A DNA stretch of 45,426 nt, taken from NCBI GenBank assembly GCA_003240775.1, contig QFNI01000031.1, positions 1 through 45,426 on the forward strand, read 5' to 3'. The position numbers and the translations under genes are program-made. Source of the stretch: Mesorhizobium amorphae. Its GTDB lineage: Bacteria > Pseudomonadota > Alphaproteobacteria > Rhizobiales > Rhizobiaceae. The stretch's first letter is position 1, and every line of letters starts with the position of its first letter. The notes below the pieces were generated by a model that made no database searches, was not told where the DNA came from, and saw only the letters and a list, made by a program, of their open reading frames with translations. Below, in pieces: positions 1 to 8,741 of the stretch.

Positions 1-1529
1 ATCTGCTTCTCGGTGTCGTCGTCGAGTGCGGAGCTCGCCTCGTCCAGCACGACGATCGCGGGCCTGCCATAAAGAGCGCGGGCGATGGCGATGCGCTGGC
101 GTTCACCACCCGACAGCTTCAGGCCGCGCTCGCCGACCACGGTGTCGAAGCCCTCAGGCATCGATGCGATGCGCTCGAAGATGGAGGCGCGGGAGGCAGC
201 CTCGCGCAACCGCGCCGCGTCGAGCGGGCGGCCGAGAACGATGTTGGCGCCAAGGGTGTCGTTGAGCAGCGTCACATCCTGGGGCACCACGCCGACATGG
301 GCGAACCAGTCATCGCTTCCGATCCGAGCGAGGTCCGACCCGTCGACCAGGATGCGCCCTTTCGCCGGTTGCAGCGCTTTCAGAAGCAGCTTCAGCACTG
401 TGGATTTGCCCGACCCCGTTCCGCCGGTGATGAATGTCGGAATGCCGCGCCGCGCGGTGAAGCTTAGTTTCGACACACCGCGCCCATTGGGATAGTGGAA
501 TGCGACGTCTGCGAAGGCGACTGTTCCCCGCTCCGGCCGATAGGCAATCGCATCGACCGGCTCCTGGTCCTCCGGGGCCGCCCACATCGCGGCCAGCGGG
601 CGGAAGCGGGCTGCCGCTTCCACCACCTCCTTGATCGTCATCCCCATGAGGTGGAACGGTTCGTTGAGCTGGAGAAGCAGCGTGTTGAACAAGACGATGT
701 CACCGATCGAAAGAAGGCCGGCATCGTAGCGGGGAACGAGAAGCAGGAATGTGATCGCGAGCTGGAGGAGCGCCAGAAGGCCCAGTCCGCCGGTGAAGGC
801 GCTGCTGACGAGGGCATAACGGCACCAGCTCGCAAAGGCCGCGCCGGCGCTTTCGGCAAAGCGCTCCGTGATCCAGCGCTCACCCCGTGTCTGGCGCAGC
901 GTGTCGATGAGGCCGATGGCGTTTCCGATGAGCTGGGCGTTCTCCTGCCCTTGCTCGACCGCAGTGTCCAGAGCAGGCTTCACGCGACCAAGCCGCCAAT
1001 AGTCGAGCCCGATCACCGCTGCGCCATAGACGGCGACGATCACGGCAACCTCCCAGCTCAGGAGGTTGCCGAGAAGAAGGATGCTGAAGGCGATCTGCAC
1101 GATGCCCGGAAGCAGGCCACCGATCGCGAACTGCATGAGAACGTTGAGGGTGTTCGTTCCCTCGCCTCGCGCGTTGCCGATCTCGACCGGATTGTGCGCG
1201 AGAAAGAAGTCGGGCGTCTTGCGCAGGAGTCGAGCGAAGAAGGCCGAGCTGGCGATGAAGGACAGGCGCTCGGCGCACAGGAAGATCAGGAAGCGTGCCC
1301 CCTGGCCGAACGCGATCGCCACTCCCGACAAAAGTGCATAGGCGAAGAGGATGCGCAACGCATCGTTCTCGCCCTCGTTCGCCGCCAGCTCGTCCACGGC
1401 TTGCGCGAAGAGGTAGGGCGCGGCGATCGAGGCGAGCGCGCCGACAAGGGTCGCAGCGATGACGCCGATCGTGGTCCAGCGGGCCTCGCGCCAATAGGCT
1501 GCCAGAAGGGATCGAAGAATCGATGACAT
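1..1529 (-). CDS. ABC exporter, fused membrane and ATPase domains (3' end off the left edge)
   Basis: Half-size ABC exporter with an N-terminal transmembrane domain and a C-terminal nucleotide-binding domain. Reading from the ATG at 1529, the protein begins MSSILRSLLAAYWREARWTT and continues through several hydrophobic helices typical of type-1 exporter domains. The ATPase part is visible near the edge: Walker A GGTGSGKST (complement of about 400-425), signature LSGGERQRIA (about 100-120) and Walker B IVVLDEAS (about 40-60). About 509 codons lie in the window; the H-loop and stop are outside it. The family exports lipids, peptides, siderophores or drugs as a homo- or heterodimer. The substrate is unknown, and no neighbour suggests one, since the next gene is more than 400 nt upstream. 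The family call is firm; the function beyond export is not. Confidence 0.85.
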   Translation of the reverse strand, partial: MSSILRSLLAAYWREARWTTIGVIAATLVGALASIAAPYLFAQAVDELAANEGENDALRILFAYALLSGVAIAFGQGARFLIFLCAERLSFIASSAFFARLLRKTPDFFLAHNPVEIGNARGEGTNTLNVLMQFAIGGLLPGIVQIAFSILLLGNLLSWEVAVIVAVYGAAVIGLDYWRLGRVKPALDTAVEQGQENAQLIGNAIGLIDTLRQTRGERWITERFAESAGAAFASWCRYALVSSAFTGGLGLLALLQLAITFLLLVPRYDAGLLSIGDIVLFNTLLLQLNEPFHLMGMTIKEVVEAAARFRPLAAMWAAPEDQEPVDAIAYRPERGTVAFADVAFHYPNGRGVSKLSFTARRGIPTFITGGTGSGKSTVLKLLLKALQPAKGRILVDGSDLARIGSDDWFAHVGVVPQDVTLLNDTLGANIVLGRPLDAARLREAASRASIFERIASMPEGFDTVVGERGLKLSGGERQRIAIARALYGRPAIVVLDEASSALDDDTEKQ

Positions 1530-1955
1530 AGCGCACAACCTCGGAGCAGAGCGGCTTGGGGCAGACTGGAAGGGCGCAGCTATAGCGGTGCCGTCTCGGC
1601 GGACGGAGTCAAAACCAGTCGTTCCGATGCCAGGATCATGCCTTGCAGGGTGCGTCGGGCGATGGCCGAGACCAAATGCTCGATCGGGGTTGCGAGTTAC
1701 AAGTCACGCCCACCAGATCGGCACGTCTTGGGCTGAGGTCGAAACATGGGCTGCAAGCGGACAACCCTTCTCGTGTCGCCTATCCAACAGGCGAGCTGCC
1801 GTTCGCGTTCGGAAGCTAGACGTCAACCTGCGGGGAAGGGTGACGCGCCGCACAGATTGAAACATCGGGAGCCGAACCGTGCTTCTCGTCGCCCATTTGA
1901 TGCGCGAGAGGGCGCTGTGGGATTGCAAGCATGTTCCGTTTCGCTGCCTGCGCCC
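1530..1955. other. Intergenic stretch without a recognisable gene
   Basis: This stretch of about 425 nt separates the ABC exporter start from the end of the polyamine-type permease operon. Short open frames exist on both strands, but their translations are arginine- or serine-rich, have no convincing start signal and resemble nothing I recognise. It must hold the exporter promoter next to 1530 and possibly the terminator of the operon that ends at 1956. I could not place either precisely. Confidence 0.5.
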
Positions 1956-2816
1956 TCAGCGGGCACGTCCAGACTGCGCGAACACGCTCATCAGCGCGAG
2001 AAACCCGGATACCAGCATGAGGAAGAACAACATCGCATTCAGCACCGGGGTCGAACCGGCCTTGGCGACGCGGTCATACATCGTGATCGTGAGCGGCGCG
2101 TCGGAACCCACCAGCATCAGGGTCGTGTTGAAGTTCTCGAAGGACACGAGAAACGCCACCACGAAGGCCGAGAACAAGGCCGGCGCCAGGAAAGGCAACG
2201 TCACCGTGCGGAGTACCCGCAGCTTCGAGGCGCCGAGATTGAGAGCGGCCTCCTCGAAGGCCACGTCGAACTTCCGCAGGCGCGCTGCGATCACCAGCGA
2301 GGTGATGGTGACGAGAAACGAGACCTGACCGAGAACCACGAGAAAGGTTCCCGGACGCAAGGCGTCCAACTCGATGCCGGTCGCCTCCTCCACTCCGTTG
2401 GCGACCATGCTCGCGAGAACCAGGATCGAGATGCCGAGGATGACGCCCGGGATGACGAGCGGCACGATCATCAGGATGTGAAGGAAGCGCTTTCCCGCAA
2501 AGTCTCTGCGCTCGAACAGAAAGGCGTTGGCCGTCCCGATCACGACCGCGATCGCCGAGACCACGAGGCCGATCACGATGGAGTTGCGCAGGCCCTGCAT
2601 GAGGCGGCGGTCGTGGAACATGCCGAGCATCGGCTCGGTGCTGCCGAAGAACCAGGAAAGCGTGAACCCCTTCCAGGGCAGGGAGGGGAACAGGGAATCG
2701 TTGAAGGCGAACACCGCAGCAGCCGCAAGGGGGCTTGCGAGATACAGGAAGAAAGCGAGCATGTAGCCCCGGTACAGCCACCGGAGCATTGGGGAGCGCG
2801 GAGCGGCGACGTTCAT
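1956..2816 (-). CDS. ABC transporter permease, PotC-like (spermidine/putrescine type)
   Basis: Inner-membrane permease of 286 residues for a polyamine/opine-type ABC importer. It starts MNVAAPRSPMLRWLYRGYML and has about six hydrophobic helices. The binding-protein-dependent permease loop (EEAALNLGASKLRVLRTVTL) near residues 190-210 contacts the ATPase. The ATG at 2816 lies 2 nt after the stop of the preceding permease and has an AAGGG Shine-Dalgarno about 7 nt upstream, so the two are co-translated. An open frame continues upstream, but its translation lies over the preceding gene in another frame and was rejected. It is the last gene of the six-gene operon starting at 8612. Substrate is inferred only as a polyamine-like or amino-compound class. 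Confidence 0.92.
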   Translation of the reverse strand: MNVAAPRSPMLRWLYRGYMLAFFLYLASPLAAAAVFAFNDSLFPSLPWKGFTLSWFFGSTEPMLGMFHDRRLMQGLRNSIVIGLVVSAIAVVIGTANAFLFERRDFAGKRFLHILMIVPLVIPGVILGISILVLASMVANGVEEATGIELDALRPGTFLVVLGQVSFLVTITSLVIAARLRKFDVAFEEAALNLGASKLRVLRTVTLPFLAPALFSAFVVAFLVSFENFNTTLMLVGSDAPLTITMYDRVAKAGSTPVLNAMLFFLMLVSGFLALMSVFAQSGRAR

Positions 2817-2818
2817 GC

Positions 2819-3688
2819 TCAGCCCTTGGCCACGGTGGAAGCGAGGTTCTGGCTGGAAAGCCGCAGCCCTGCCCACACCACGAGCGAGGTGAACGCGAGC
2901 AGCAGGACGCCGAACGTTGCGCCGGCCTCCCAATTGTAGCGGGTCACGAACTGCTCGTAGATCTGCTCGGTGAACCACATGCTGTTCTTGCCGCCGAGCA
3001 GGATCGGCGTGAGATAGCTTCCCGCGGTCAGCATGAACACGATGATGCAGCCTGCCACGATGCCGGGCATCGCATAGGGAACCACGATGCGGCGGAACAC
3101 CGTGAGGCGGCTGCCGCCCAGGTTGTAGCCTGCCTCGATCATGGCGTTGTCCATGCCTTCGAGCGTCGAGGCGAGCGGCACGATCATGAAGAGCACGACC
3201 GTGTAGACGAGGCCGATCACCACCGTCACGTCGTTGTAGAGGAGCTCCACCGGGCCCTCGATCAGCCCGAGATATTGCAACGCGCCCGAGACGAGCCCCG
3301 TCTCGCGCAGGAGCACGATCCAGCCGAAAGCGCGCACGAGATCGCTCACCCAGAGCGGGATCAGGCACATCAGAAGCAGCCCCGCCTTGGAGCGGTCGCG
3401 AGCGATCTTTGCGATGTAATAGGCGACGGGAAAGCCGACGAGGAGCGCGAGCACCGTCACCAGGAGCGACATCCAGGCGGTGCGCAGAAGCGTGTGCCAG
3501 TAGATCGGCTCCCCGAGAAAGGCCAGGTAGTTGCCGGGGCCGAACATGTATTCGCCGGGTCCGATCTTCTCGCGCAGCGAGATGAAGACGATGCCCGCCT
3601 GCGGCAGGAGGATCAGGAGCCCGATCCAGAGCGCGAAGGGCGCGAGCAGGAGGAAGAGGGAAAGCCTTCCGGCGGCGCTGCGCGGCAT
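2819..3688 (-). CDS. ABC transporter permease, PotB-like (spermidine/putrescine type)
   Basis: First permease of the importer, 289 residues from the ATG at 3688 (MPRSAAGRLSLFLLLAPFAL). It has about six transmembrane helices and the cytoplasmic coupling loop IEAGYNLGGSRLTVFRRIVV in the second half. Length and order (ATPase, PotB, PotC) match the PotABCD family. The start was chosen because the hydrophobic N-terminus begins here, a GGAG sequence lies 7 nt upstream, and the previous ATPase gene ends at 3693, leaving a 4-nt gap. It forms the heteromeric channel with the downstream permease. The family is certain; the transported compound is not. Confidence 0.92.
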   Translation of the reverse strand: MPRSAAGRLSLFLLLAPFALWIGLLILLPQAGIVFISLREKIGPGEYMFGPGNYLAFLGEPIYWHTLLRTAWMSLLVTVLALLVGFPVAYYIAKIARDRSKAGLLLMCLIPLWVSDLVRAFGWIVLLRETGLVSGALQYLGLIEGPVELLYNDVTVVIGLVYTVVLFMIVPLASTLEGMDNAMIEAGYNLGGSRLTVFRRIVVPYAMPGIVAGCIIVFMLTAGSYLTPILLGGKNSMWFTEQIYEQFVTRYNWEAGATFGVLLLAFTSLVVWAGLRLSSQNLASTVAKG

Positions 3689-3692
3689 CCTC

Positions 3693-4766
3693 TCACTCCG
3701 CCGCGAAGCACAGGCTGTGGTCAAGCCGCCAGCCGATCTCGACTGCGCTGCCCGGAGAGACCGCGGAAGCGCCATCGTGGAGCGAATGGCCGACCTCGAT
3801 CAGGCTTCCATCGTTCACGCGCACGAGAACGCGGCTCGCCGCTCCGTTGAACAGGAGGCTGTCCACCGTTCCCCGCAGCCGGTTCTCGCCCTCGCCGGCG
3901 CGCAGCGACAAGGCCTCCGGCCGCACGAAGACCTCGCAGACGGCGCCCGCGGCAAACGCTGCGCCGGCTGGCCGCGCTAGGATTTCTGCGCCGCCTTCCA
4001 GCGCCACGCGGGCCACCCCCGCCTCCACGGACATCACCCTGCCCCGCCAGCGGTTGCTGTCGCCCACGAAGCCGGCGACGAAGCCGGTCTGGGGATTGCT
4101 GTAGAGTTTCTGCGGCGAGCCGATCTGCTCGAAGCGGCCGCCGTTCATCACCGCCACATTGTCCGACATCACCAGCGCTTCGGACTGGTCGTGCGTGATG
4201 TAGAGGAATGTCGTCTCGAACTGGTGCTGAAGGAGCTTGAGCTCGATCTTCATGCGCTCGCGCAGCTTGAGGTCGAGCGCGCCGAGCGGCTCGTCGAGAA
4301 GCAGAACCGCGGGCTCGAGCACCATGCAGCGCGCGATGGCGATCCGCTGCTTTTGCCCGCCCGACAGCTGCGCCACCTGCTTTTCCGCCACCCCCGGCAG
4401 CCCCACCCGTTCGAGCACGGCTGTGACCTTGCGCGCGATATCGGCCTTGTTGTCGCCTCGGCAGCGCAGGCCGTAGGCGATGTTTTCGCCGACATTCATC
4501 ATCGGAAACAGCGCGAGGTGCTGGAACACCATCTTCACCGGCCGCCGGTTGGGTGCGACGGCCAGCACCGATCGGCCCTTGATGCAGATGTCGCCCTCGT
4601 CCGGCGCCTCGAAGCCCGCGATCATGCGCATCAATGTGGTCTTGCCACATCCCGACGGGCCAAGAATGGAAAAGAACGAGCCTTGCGGAACGGCAAAGGA
4701 AACACCGTTCACCGCGAGATGACGGCCGAACCGCTTGGATACGCCTGAGCATTGCAGGTCTTGCAT
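3693..4766 (-). CDS. ABC importer ATPase, PotA-like
   Basis: Cytoplasmic ATPase of 357 residues energising the PotB/PotC-like channel. Walker A GPSGCGKT is at residues 36-43, Q-loop near 82, signature LSGGQ at 134-138, Walker B VLLLDE at 154-159 and H-loop histidine at 192. A C-terminal TOBE-type regulatory domain (about 280-350) is typical of the CUT/polyamine class. The start MQDLQCSGVSKRFG at 4766 has GGAAG 8 nt upstream. Between it and the preceding binding-protein gene lies an 83-nt gap with a strong hairpin (4803-4833), which may lower expression of the membrane components relative to the binding protein. Confidence 0.93.
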   Translation of the reverse strand: MQDLQCSGVSKRFGRHLAVNGVSFAVPQGSFFSILGPSGCGKTTLMRMIAGFEAPDEGDICIKGRSVLAVAPNRRPVKMVFQHLALFPMMNVGENIAYGLRCRGDNKADIARKVTAVLERVGLPGVAEKQVAQLSGGQKQRIAIARCMVLEPAVLLLDEPLGALDLKLRERMKIELKLLQHQFETTFLYITHDQSEALVMSDNVAVMNGGRFEQIGSPQKLYSNPQTGFVAGFVGDSNRWRGRVMSVEAGVARVALEGGAEILARPAGAAFAAGAVCEVFVRPEALSLRAGEGENRLRGTVDSLLFNGAASRVLVRVNDGSLIEVGHSLHDGASAVSPGSAVEIGWRLDHSLCFAAE

Positions 4767-4802
4767 CGAAAACACTTCCGCCTGCCGGCTCGGGGGATCG
4801 CG

Positions 4803-4833
4803 GCCCGAAACAGGGGGTTTGCCTGTCTCGGGC
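4803..4833 (-). promoter_or_regulatory. Intercistronic stem-loop after the binding-protein gene
   Basis: On the transcribed (minus) strand, GCCCGAGACAGG and CCTGTTTCGGGC can pair as a 12-bp stem with one G-U pair and a 7-nt loop. It begins 17 nt after the stop of the periplasmic binding-protein gene and ends about 35 nt before the ATPase start. No T-run follows, so I read it as a transcript-stabilising or partial-attenuation structure rather than a full terminator. Stem-loops in this position are common in operons where the binding protein is needed in excess. Confidence 0.55.
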
Positions 4834-4849
4834 ACGCTCGGAACAGTGG

Positions 4850-5923
4850 TCAGTTGGCGGCCTTGATCCGCTCGAGGGCCTTGCCTTCGATGTCTTCGAG
4901 GCCCGGAGGGATGTTGGCGAAGAACTTCAGGTTGTCGAGGTCCGCCGGCTTGAATGCCGCCTGCACCGCGGCCTTCTTGTCCTCGGGCAGGAGGTCGATG
5001 CCGTTTTTCACCGCCGCAATGGCGCCGGTGGAATCCGACATCAGCTTCACGATGTCGGGACGCATCACGAAGTTGATCCACTTGTAGGCCGCATCGTCCG
5101 CCTCCCCCTTGCGCGGCAGGGCGAAGGTGTCGATCCAGGCGAGCGCCCCTGTGGCTGGCGGGACGTAAACGATGTTCTTGTTCTGGCCGTAGAGCTTGAA
5201 GGCAGTGGAATCCCACGCTTCCGATACAACGACCTCACCCGAAAGAAGCAGGCTCGCGAGATCATCGCCGCCGTTCCAGTAGGTCTTCACGTTGCTCTTG
5301 CAGGCGATCAGCTTCTCCGTCACCTCGTCCAGCATCGCCTGGTAGGCGGCCTTGTCGGCATAGAGCGCGAAGGGGTCCTTGCCCAGCGCGAAGCCCATGC
5401 CGATCAGCAGCGTGCGGCGCAGCCGCATCGAGGCCTTGCCCTGGTATTGCGGATCGCACAGATCGCCCCAGCCCTTGACGTTGGGTGCCTTGGAGATGTC
5501 GGCCACGATGCCGGACGTGCCCCACTGGTGCGGCACGGCATAGATCTCGCCGTCGATGGTGGTGTTGGCCTTCACGCCTTCCAGCAGGTTCTCCTGCATC
5601 GCACCCGTGTCCACCTTGGACAGGTCCACGGGCTTGTAGATGTTGTATTCCTTCTGGGCCGCGAAGATGCGGTCATGGCTCGGCTGCGCGAGATCGAAGC
5701 CAGCGCCGCCCGTGGCGCGCAGTTTGGCGATCATCTCCTCGTTGTTGGACAGGGTCACCTCGACGTCGATGTCGGGATATTCCTTCTCGAAGAGCTGGAT
5801 CACGTTGTCGGGGGCATAGCCGCCCCAGGTCAGGAGCCGCAGCGTTTCGGCGTTCGCGCCGCCCGTAGCGGCAACCAGGGCGGAAGCACCCAGAAGCGCG
5901 GCCAGCATGGATCGAAGGTTCAT
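4850..5923 (-). CDS. Periplasmic binding protein, PotD/PotF-like
   Basis: Secreted solute-binding protein of 357 residues. A Sec signal peptide covers residues 1 to about 25 (MNLRSMLAALLGASALVAAT, cleavage after GGANA). The mature part starts ETLRLLTWGGYAPDNVIQLF, the usual opening of extracellular polyamine-binding proteins, and contains the bilobal-fold segments YAVPHQWGTSG and VVSEAWDSTAFKLYGQ. The ATG at 5923 has GGGAGA about 6 nt upstream. It delivers substrate to the downstream ATPase/permease set. Relatives bind putrescine, spermidine, GABA-like amines or other small organic compounds; neighbouring oxidative enzymes fit use of the substrate as carbon and nitrogen source, but the ligand cannot be read from sequence. 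Confidence 0.92.
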   Translation of the reverse strand: MNLRSMLAALLGASALVAATGGANAETLRLLTWGGYAPDNVIQLFEKEYPDIDVEVTLSNNEEMIAKLRATGGAGFDLAQPSHDRIFAAQKEYNIYKPVDLSKVDTGAMQENLLEGVKANTTIDGEIYAVPHQWGTSGIVADISKAPNVKGWGDLCDPQYQGKASMRLRRTLLIGMGFALGKDPFALYADKAAYQAMLDEVTEKLIACKSNVKTYWNGGDDLASLLLSGEVVVSEAWDSTAFKLYGQNKNIVYVPPATGALAWIDTFALPRKGEADDAAYKWINFVMRPDIVKLMSDSTGAIAAVKNGIDLLPEDKKAAVQAAFKPADLDNLKFFANIPPGLEDIEGKALERIKAAN

Positions 5924-5935
5924 CGCGTGTCTCCC

Positions 5936-6029
5936 GTTGTTCGGCTCGGCTTCGCCGATGCCTTGATGTTCCCGATGGGCATTCTGTGAGGCAGGGACCG
6001 GCAGAGAAGGTCCACTCTCGCCGAACAAC
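5936..6029. repeat. 10-bp inverted repeat flanking the ALDH/binding-protein gap
   Basis: GTTGTTCGGC (5936-5945) and GCCGAACAAC (6020-6029) are perfect inverted repeats 74 nt apart in the 125-nt gap between the aldehyde dehydrogenase and binding-protein genes. A small hairpin (TCGGC-TTC-GCCGA, 5946-5958) adjoins the left arm. The arms could fold the whole intercistronic RNA into one structure, or be two half-sites. No function is established. Confidence 0.4.
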
Positions 6030-6048
6030 CATACCGCTTCATGACAGT

Positions 6049-7509
6049 TCAGATCCGGATGGTGACGGCCTTGGTGCGTGAGTAGCTCGAGACGGCCATG
6101 AGCCCCTTCTCGCGACCGATGCCCGAGCGCCGGTTGCCGCCGAAGGGCGTCTCGATGCCACCGGCGAAATATTCGTTGACGAAGATCTGGCCCGCGTCGA
6201 TCTCCCGCGCCGCCCGGTGCGCGCGGGAAAGGTCGCGCGTGAAGATGCCGGCCACCAGCGCGTAGCGCGTGCAGTTGGCGGCCGCGATCGCCTCGTCGAA
6301 ATCGTCCACCACCTGCACGGCAAGCACGGGGCCGAAGATTTCCTCCTGCACGAGCGGGTCCCGCCAATCCACGGCGTCGAAGATCGTGGGTTCGAAGAAC
6401 CAGCCCATCCCGGTGTTCGGGTCGACCGTCGCGCTTCCACCCGTGACGGGCGTGAGGCCTCGCGCCCTGGCCGCTTCGACGGCGGCCGTGATGCGCGAGA
6501 GGTGCTCTGCAGAATTGACGGCGCCGAAGGTGGTCTCCTCGCGGAGCCCGTGCCCGATGCGCAGCGCGCGTGCCCTGTGCACCAGACGCTCCATGAAGGC
6601 GGCATGGACCTTCCGCTCGATCACCAGACGCGAGCCGGCCGAGCAGATCTGGCCCGCATTCTCGAAGATGGCGCCCACCACATTGTCGAGGGCGCAGTCG
6701 AGGTCGGCATCGGCCAGCACGATGTTGGGCGACTTGCCGCCGAGCTCCAGCGTGACGGAGGCGACGTTTTCGGCCGCAGCCTTCATGACGCCGATGCCCG
6801 TGACGGTCGATCCCGTGAAGGTGACATGCCGCACGCCGGGATGAGCGACGAGCGGCGCGCCGGCCTCTGCTCCCGTGCCTGTCACCACGTTGAGGGCGCC
6901 CGCCGGCAGTCCGGCCTCGGCCATGAGCTCGGCGAGCAGCAGCGCGGTCATGGGGGTCTGCTCGGCGGGCTTCACCACCGCCGTGCAGCCGGCGGCGAGT
7001 GCGGGTGCCACCGAGCGGGCGGCTGTGGACAGCGGATAGTTCCACGGCACCACATGGGCCGTGACCCCGAGGGGTTCCTCGATCGAGTAGGACACGTAGC
7101 TTTCGCCCAAGGGATAGGCGCGCCCCTCGTGCTTGTCGGGGGCGCCCGCATAGTATTCGAAGCAACGCGCGGCTCCGCGCACGTCGCCGCGCGCCTCGGC
7201 GATCGTCTTGCCGCTGTCGAGCACCTCGGCCACCGCGAAGCGCTCAACATTCGCCAGAAGAAGCGCCGCCGTTCTGGCCAGAACGCGCCCGCGCTGGGCT
7301 GGGGTGGCACGCCCCCATTCGCCCCGCCCGGCCTCGGTCGCCGCGGTGACCGCCGCATCCGCGTCCTCCGCCGTTCCCGCAGCGAAGCGGGCATGGGGCT
7401 CGGCGCGGCCGGGATCGTAGGTTTCCGTGAAGCGGCCTGCGGCCGGTGGCTGCCAACGCCCGCCGATGAAATGCCCGGTGGGCAGCGCCCGGCTGGAACC
7501 GGGGTTCAC
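6049..7509 (-). CDS. NAD(P)+-dependent aldehyde dehydrogenase
   Basis: Cytoplasmic aldehyde dehydrogenase of 486 residues, the usual family length, oxidising an aldehyde to a carboxylate with NAD(P)+. Visible are the oxyanion asparagine in VPWNYPL (N157), cofactor lysine in VVKPAEQTP (K180), Rossmann FTGSTVTG (231-238), catalytic base glutamate in LELGGKSP (E255) and nucleophile cysteine in NAGQICSAGSR (C289). The GTG start at 7509 overlaps the stop of the upstream enolase-superfamily gene as GTGA, so the two are translationally coupled; upstream in-frame residues are a shadow of that gene. Context implies a step in the same pathway as the dehydratase and polyamine-type importer. The substrate aldehyde is unknown; betaine-, amino- or sugar-derived aldehydes are possible. 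Confidence 0.93.
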   Translation of the reverse strand: MNPGSSRALPTGHFIGGRWQPPAAGRFTETYDPGRAEPHARFAAGTAEDADAAVTAATEAGRGEWGRATPAQRGRVLARTAALLLANVERFAVAEVLDSGKTIAEARGDVRGAARCFEYYAGAPDKHEGRAYPLGESYVSYSIEEPLGVTAHVVPWNYPLSTAARSVAPALAAGCTAVVKPAEQTPMTALLLAELMAEAGLPAGALNVVTGTGAEAGAPLVAHPGVRHVTFTGSTVTGIGVMKAAAENVASVTLELGGKSPNIVLADADLDCALDNVVGAIFENAGQICSAGSRLVIERKVHAAFMERLVHRARALRIGHGLREETTFGAVNSAEHLSRITAAVEAARARGLTPVTGGSATVDPNTGMGWFFEPTIFDAVDWRDPLVQEEIFGPVLAVQVVDDFDEAIAAANCTRYALVAGIFTRDLSRAHRAAREIDAGQIFVNEYFAGGIETPFGGNRRSGIGREKGLMAVSSYSRTKAVTIRI

Positions 7510-8612
7510 TGCCCGACCTCGCTCACCTGGTAGCTCGACCGCGCCAGCCATTCGGGTGCGATCTCGACCCCCCAGCCCGGCTCCTCGCCGACCGCCACTG
7601 TGCCGTTCTCGACATGATAGGGAGAGCGCACGAAGAGGCCTTCCTGCCAAGGATAGTAGTCCGCGCCCTCGATCGAGAATTCGAGATACTTGCCCGCCCC
7701 TTCGATGGCGCGCAGGAGGTGCATGGTGAAAAGCGTCACCAAGCCGAGATTGGCGCTGTGGGGGGTGACCGGCAGGCCCGCACCCTGCGCGAGACGGCAC
7801 ACGCGCAGGGTGCGGCTGATGCCACCGAGATAAAGGATGTCTGGCTGCACGATGTCCACGGCGCGCATCTCGATCATGTGGCGCCAGGTCGGGATCTCGC
7901 AGTCCTGCTCGCCGCCCGTCACCGCGATGTCGAGGGCGTCCGCCACCTCCTTCGTCTGTTCCAGCTCCCAATACAGGCAGGGCTCCTCGAAATGCTCGAC
8001 GCCGTGATCGGCGAGCATCCGGCCGACCTCAATGGCACGAGGGGGCGAGAAGCCGCTGTTGGCATCGACCAGAAGGGCCGCATCGTCGCCCAGGGCCTGG
8101 CGGATGGCCGGCACGATCGCCTCGGTGCGGCCCGGCCACTCGTCCACATCGTGGCCGTATTCGGCGCCCACGCGGAACTTGAAGGCGTCGAAGCCGTGCT
8201 CGCCTTGAAGCCGTCGGAAGCGCTCCGCCTCCGCTTCGGGCGTGATGTCGCGCCGCATCGACGACGCATAGGCGCGCAGCCTGCCCGGCGTGCCGCCGAG
8301 CAGCACGGCGACCGGCACGCCGGCCTGTTTGCCGCGCCAGTCCCAGATCGCGGTGTCGAGGCCGCCGATTGCTCGCTTCATGTAGGAGCCCGGAAACTTG
8401 TGCTCCCGCTCGATCACGCGCTCGGTCAGCGCATCGATGTCATCGAACTCGACGCCAAGCACGTGAGGCGCGACCTGGCGGTGCAGCACGGCCGCCGTGA
8501 TGTCCGAGTTGTAGGTCGAGACCTGGCCCCACCCTTGCGTGTTGTCCTCTGCCGTGATCCGGACGAAGCCCACGAAGGTGTTGCAGAAGGTTTCGATGCG
8601 CTTGATCTTCAA
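7506..8612 (-). CDS. Enolase-superfamily dehydratase (mandelate racemase/muconate lactonizing family)
   Basis: Enolase-superfamily enzyme of 368 residues that abstracts the proton alpha to a carboxylate; most relatives dehydrate sugar acids or racemise acids. Metal-ligand candidates are D183 (LLVDANSGF), a glutamate of HFEEP (209/210) and E235 (TGGEQD). The second-strand catalytic motif reads K145-F-R147 rather than the common KxK. A His-Asp dyad is suggested by H285 (VTPHSANLG) and D258 (VQPDIL), which points to the mandelate racemase subgroup. The start is TTG at 8612: MKIKRIETF is the expected N-terminus, a GGGGTGGG sequence lies just upstream, and there is no nearby in-frame ATG. First gene of the six-gene operon and divergent from the MocR regulator. 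Confidence 0.9.
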   Translation of the reverse strand: MKIKRIETFCNTFVGFVRITAEDNTQGWGQVSTYNSDITAAVLHRQVAPHVLGVEFDDIDALTERVIEREHKFPGSYMKRAIGGLDTAIWDWRGKQAGVPVAVLLGGTPGRLRAYASSMRRDITPEAEAERFRRLQGEHGFDAFKFRVGAEYGHDVDEWPGRTEAIVPAIRQALGDDAALLVDANSGFSPPRAIEVGRMLADHGVEHFEEPCLYWELEQTKEVADALDIAVTGGEQDCEIPTWRHMIEMRAVDIVQPDILYLGGISRTLRVCRLAQGAGLPVTPHSANLGLVTLFTMHLLRAIEGAGKYLEFSIEGADYYPWQEGLFVRSPYHVENGTVAVGEEPGWGVEIAPEWLARSSYQVSEVGQ

Positions 8613-8741
8613 GACCCACCCCGGAAGCTGCTTTTCGTTGATCGAGGATCATCGCCGGCAGGCCCCGCGCGGTAAGGTCCACTTTCGAAAAAGCCGCAAG
8701 CCGATTAGGTCGCATGAGAAGGCGGGCGGGGACGCGAACTG
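8613..8741. promoter_or_regulatory. Divergent promoter region with a direct repeat, candidate MocR operator
   Basis: This 128-nt gap must contain promoters for both the catabolic operon (leftward) and the MocR-type regulator (rightward). AGGTC occurs twice in direct orientation at 8675-8679 and 8707-8711, 32 nt apart, close to three helical turns. MocR-family regulators are known to bind spaced direct repeats, so this is a candidate, but five bases are short and the assignment is weak. No clear -35/-10 pair was recognised. Confidence 0.35.

Noticed and set aside
1880..1915. CATTTGATGCGCGAGAGGG, considered as a fifth copy of the island palindrome
   Set aside because: Only the central CATTTGA matches; the symmetric half TGAAG is missing and it is not upstream of an island gene.
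1746..2939. Long open frame antisense to the PotC-like permease
   Set aside because: Translation is rich in Arg, Glu, His and Gln without recognisable domains; it is the usual GC-rich shadow of the permease on the other strand.
5927..7165. N-terminal extension of the PotD-like protein running through the ALDH gene
   Set aside because: The extension is out of frame with the ALDH motifs and precedes a perfect signal peptide at 5923.
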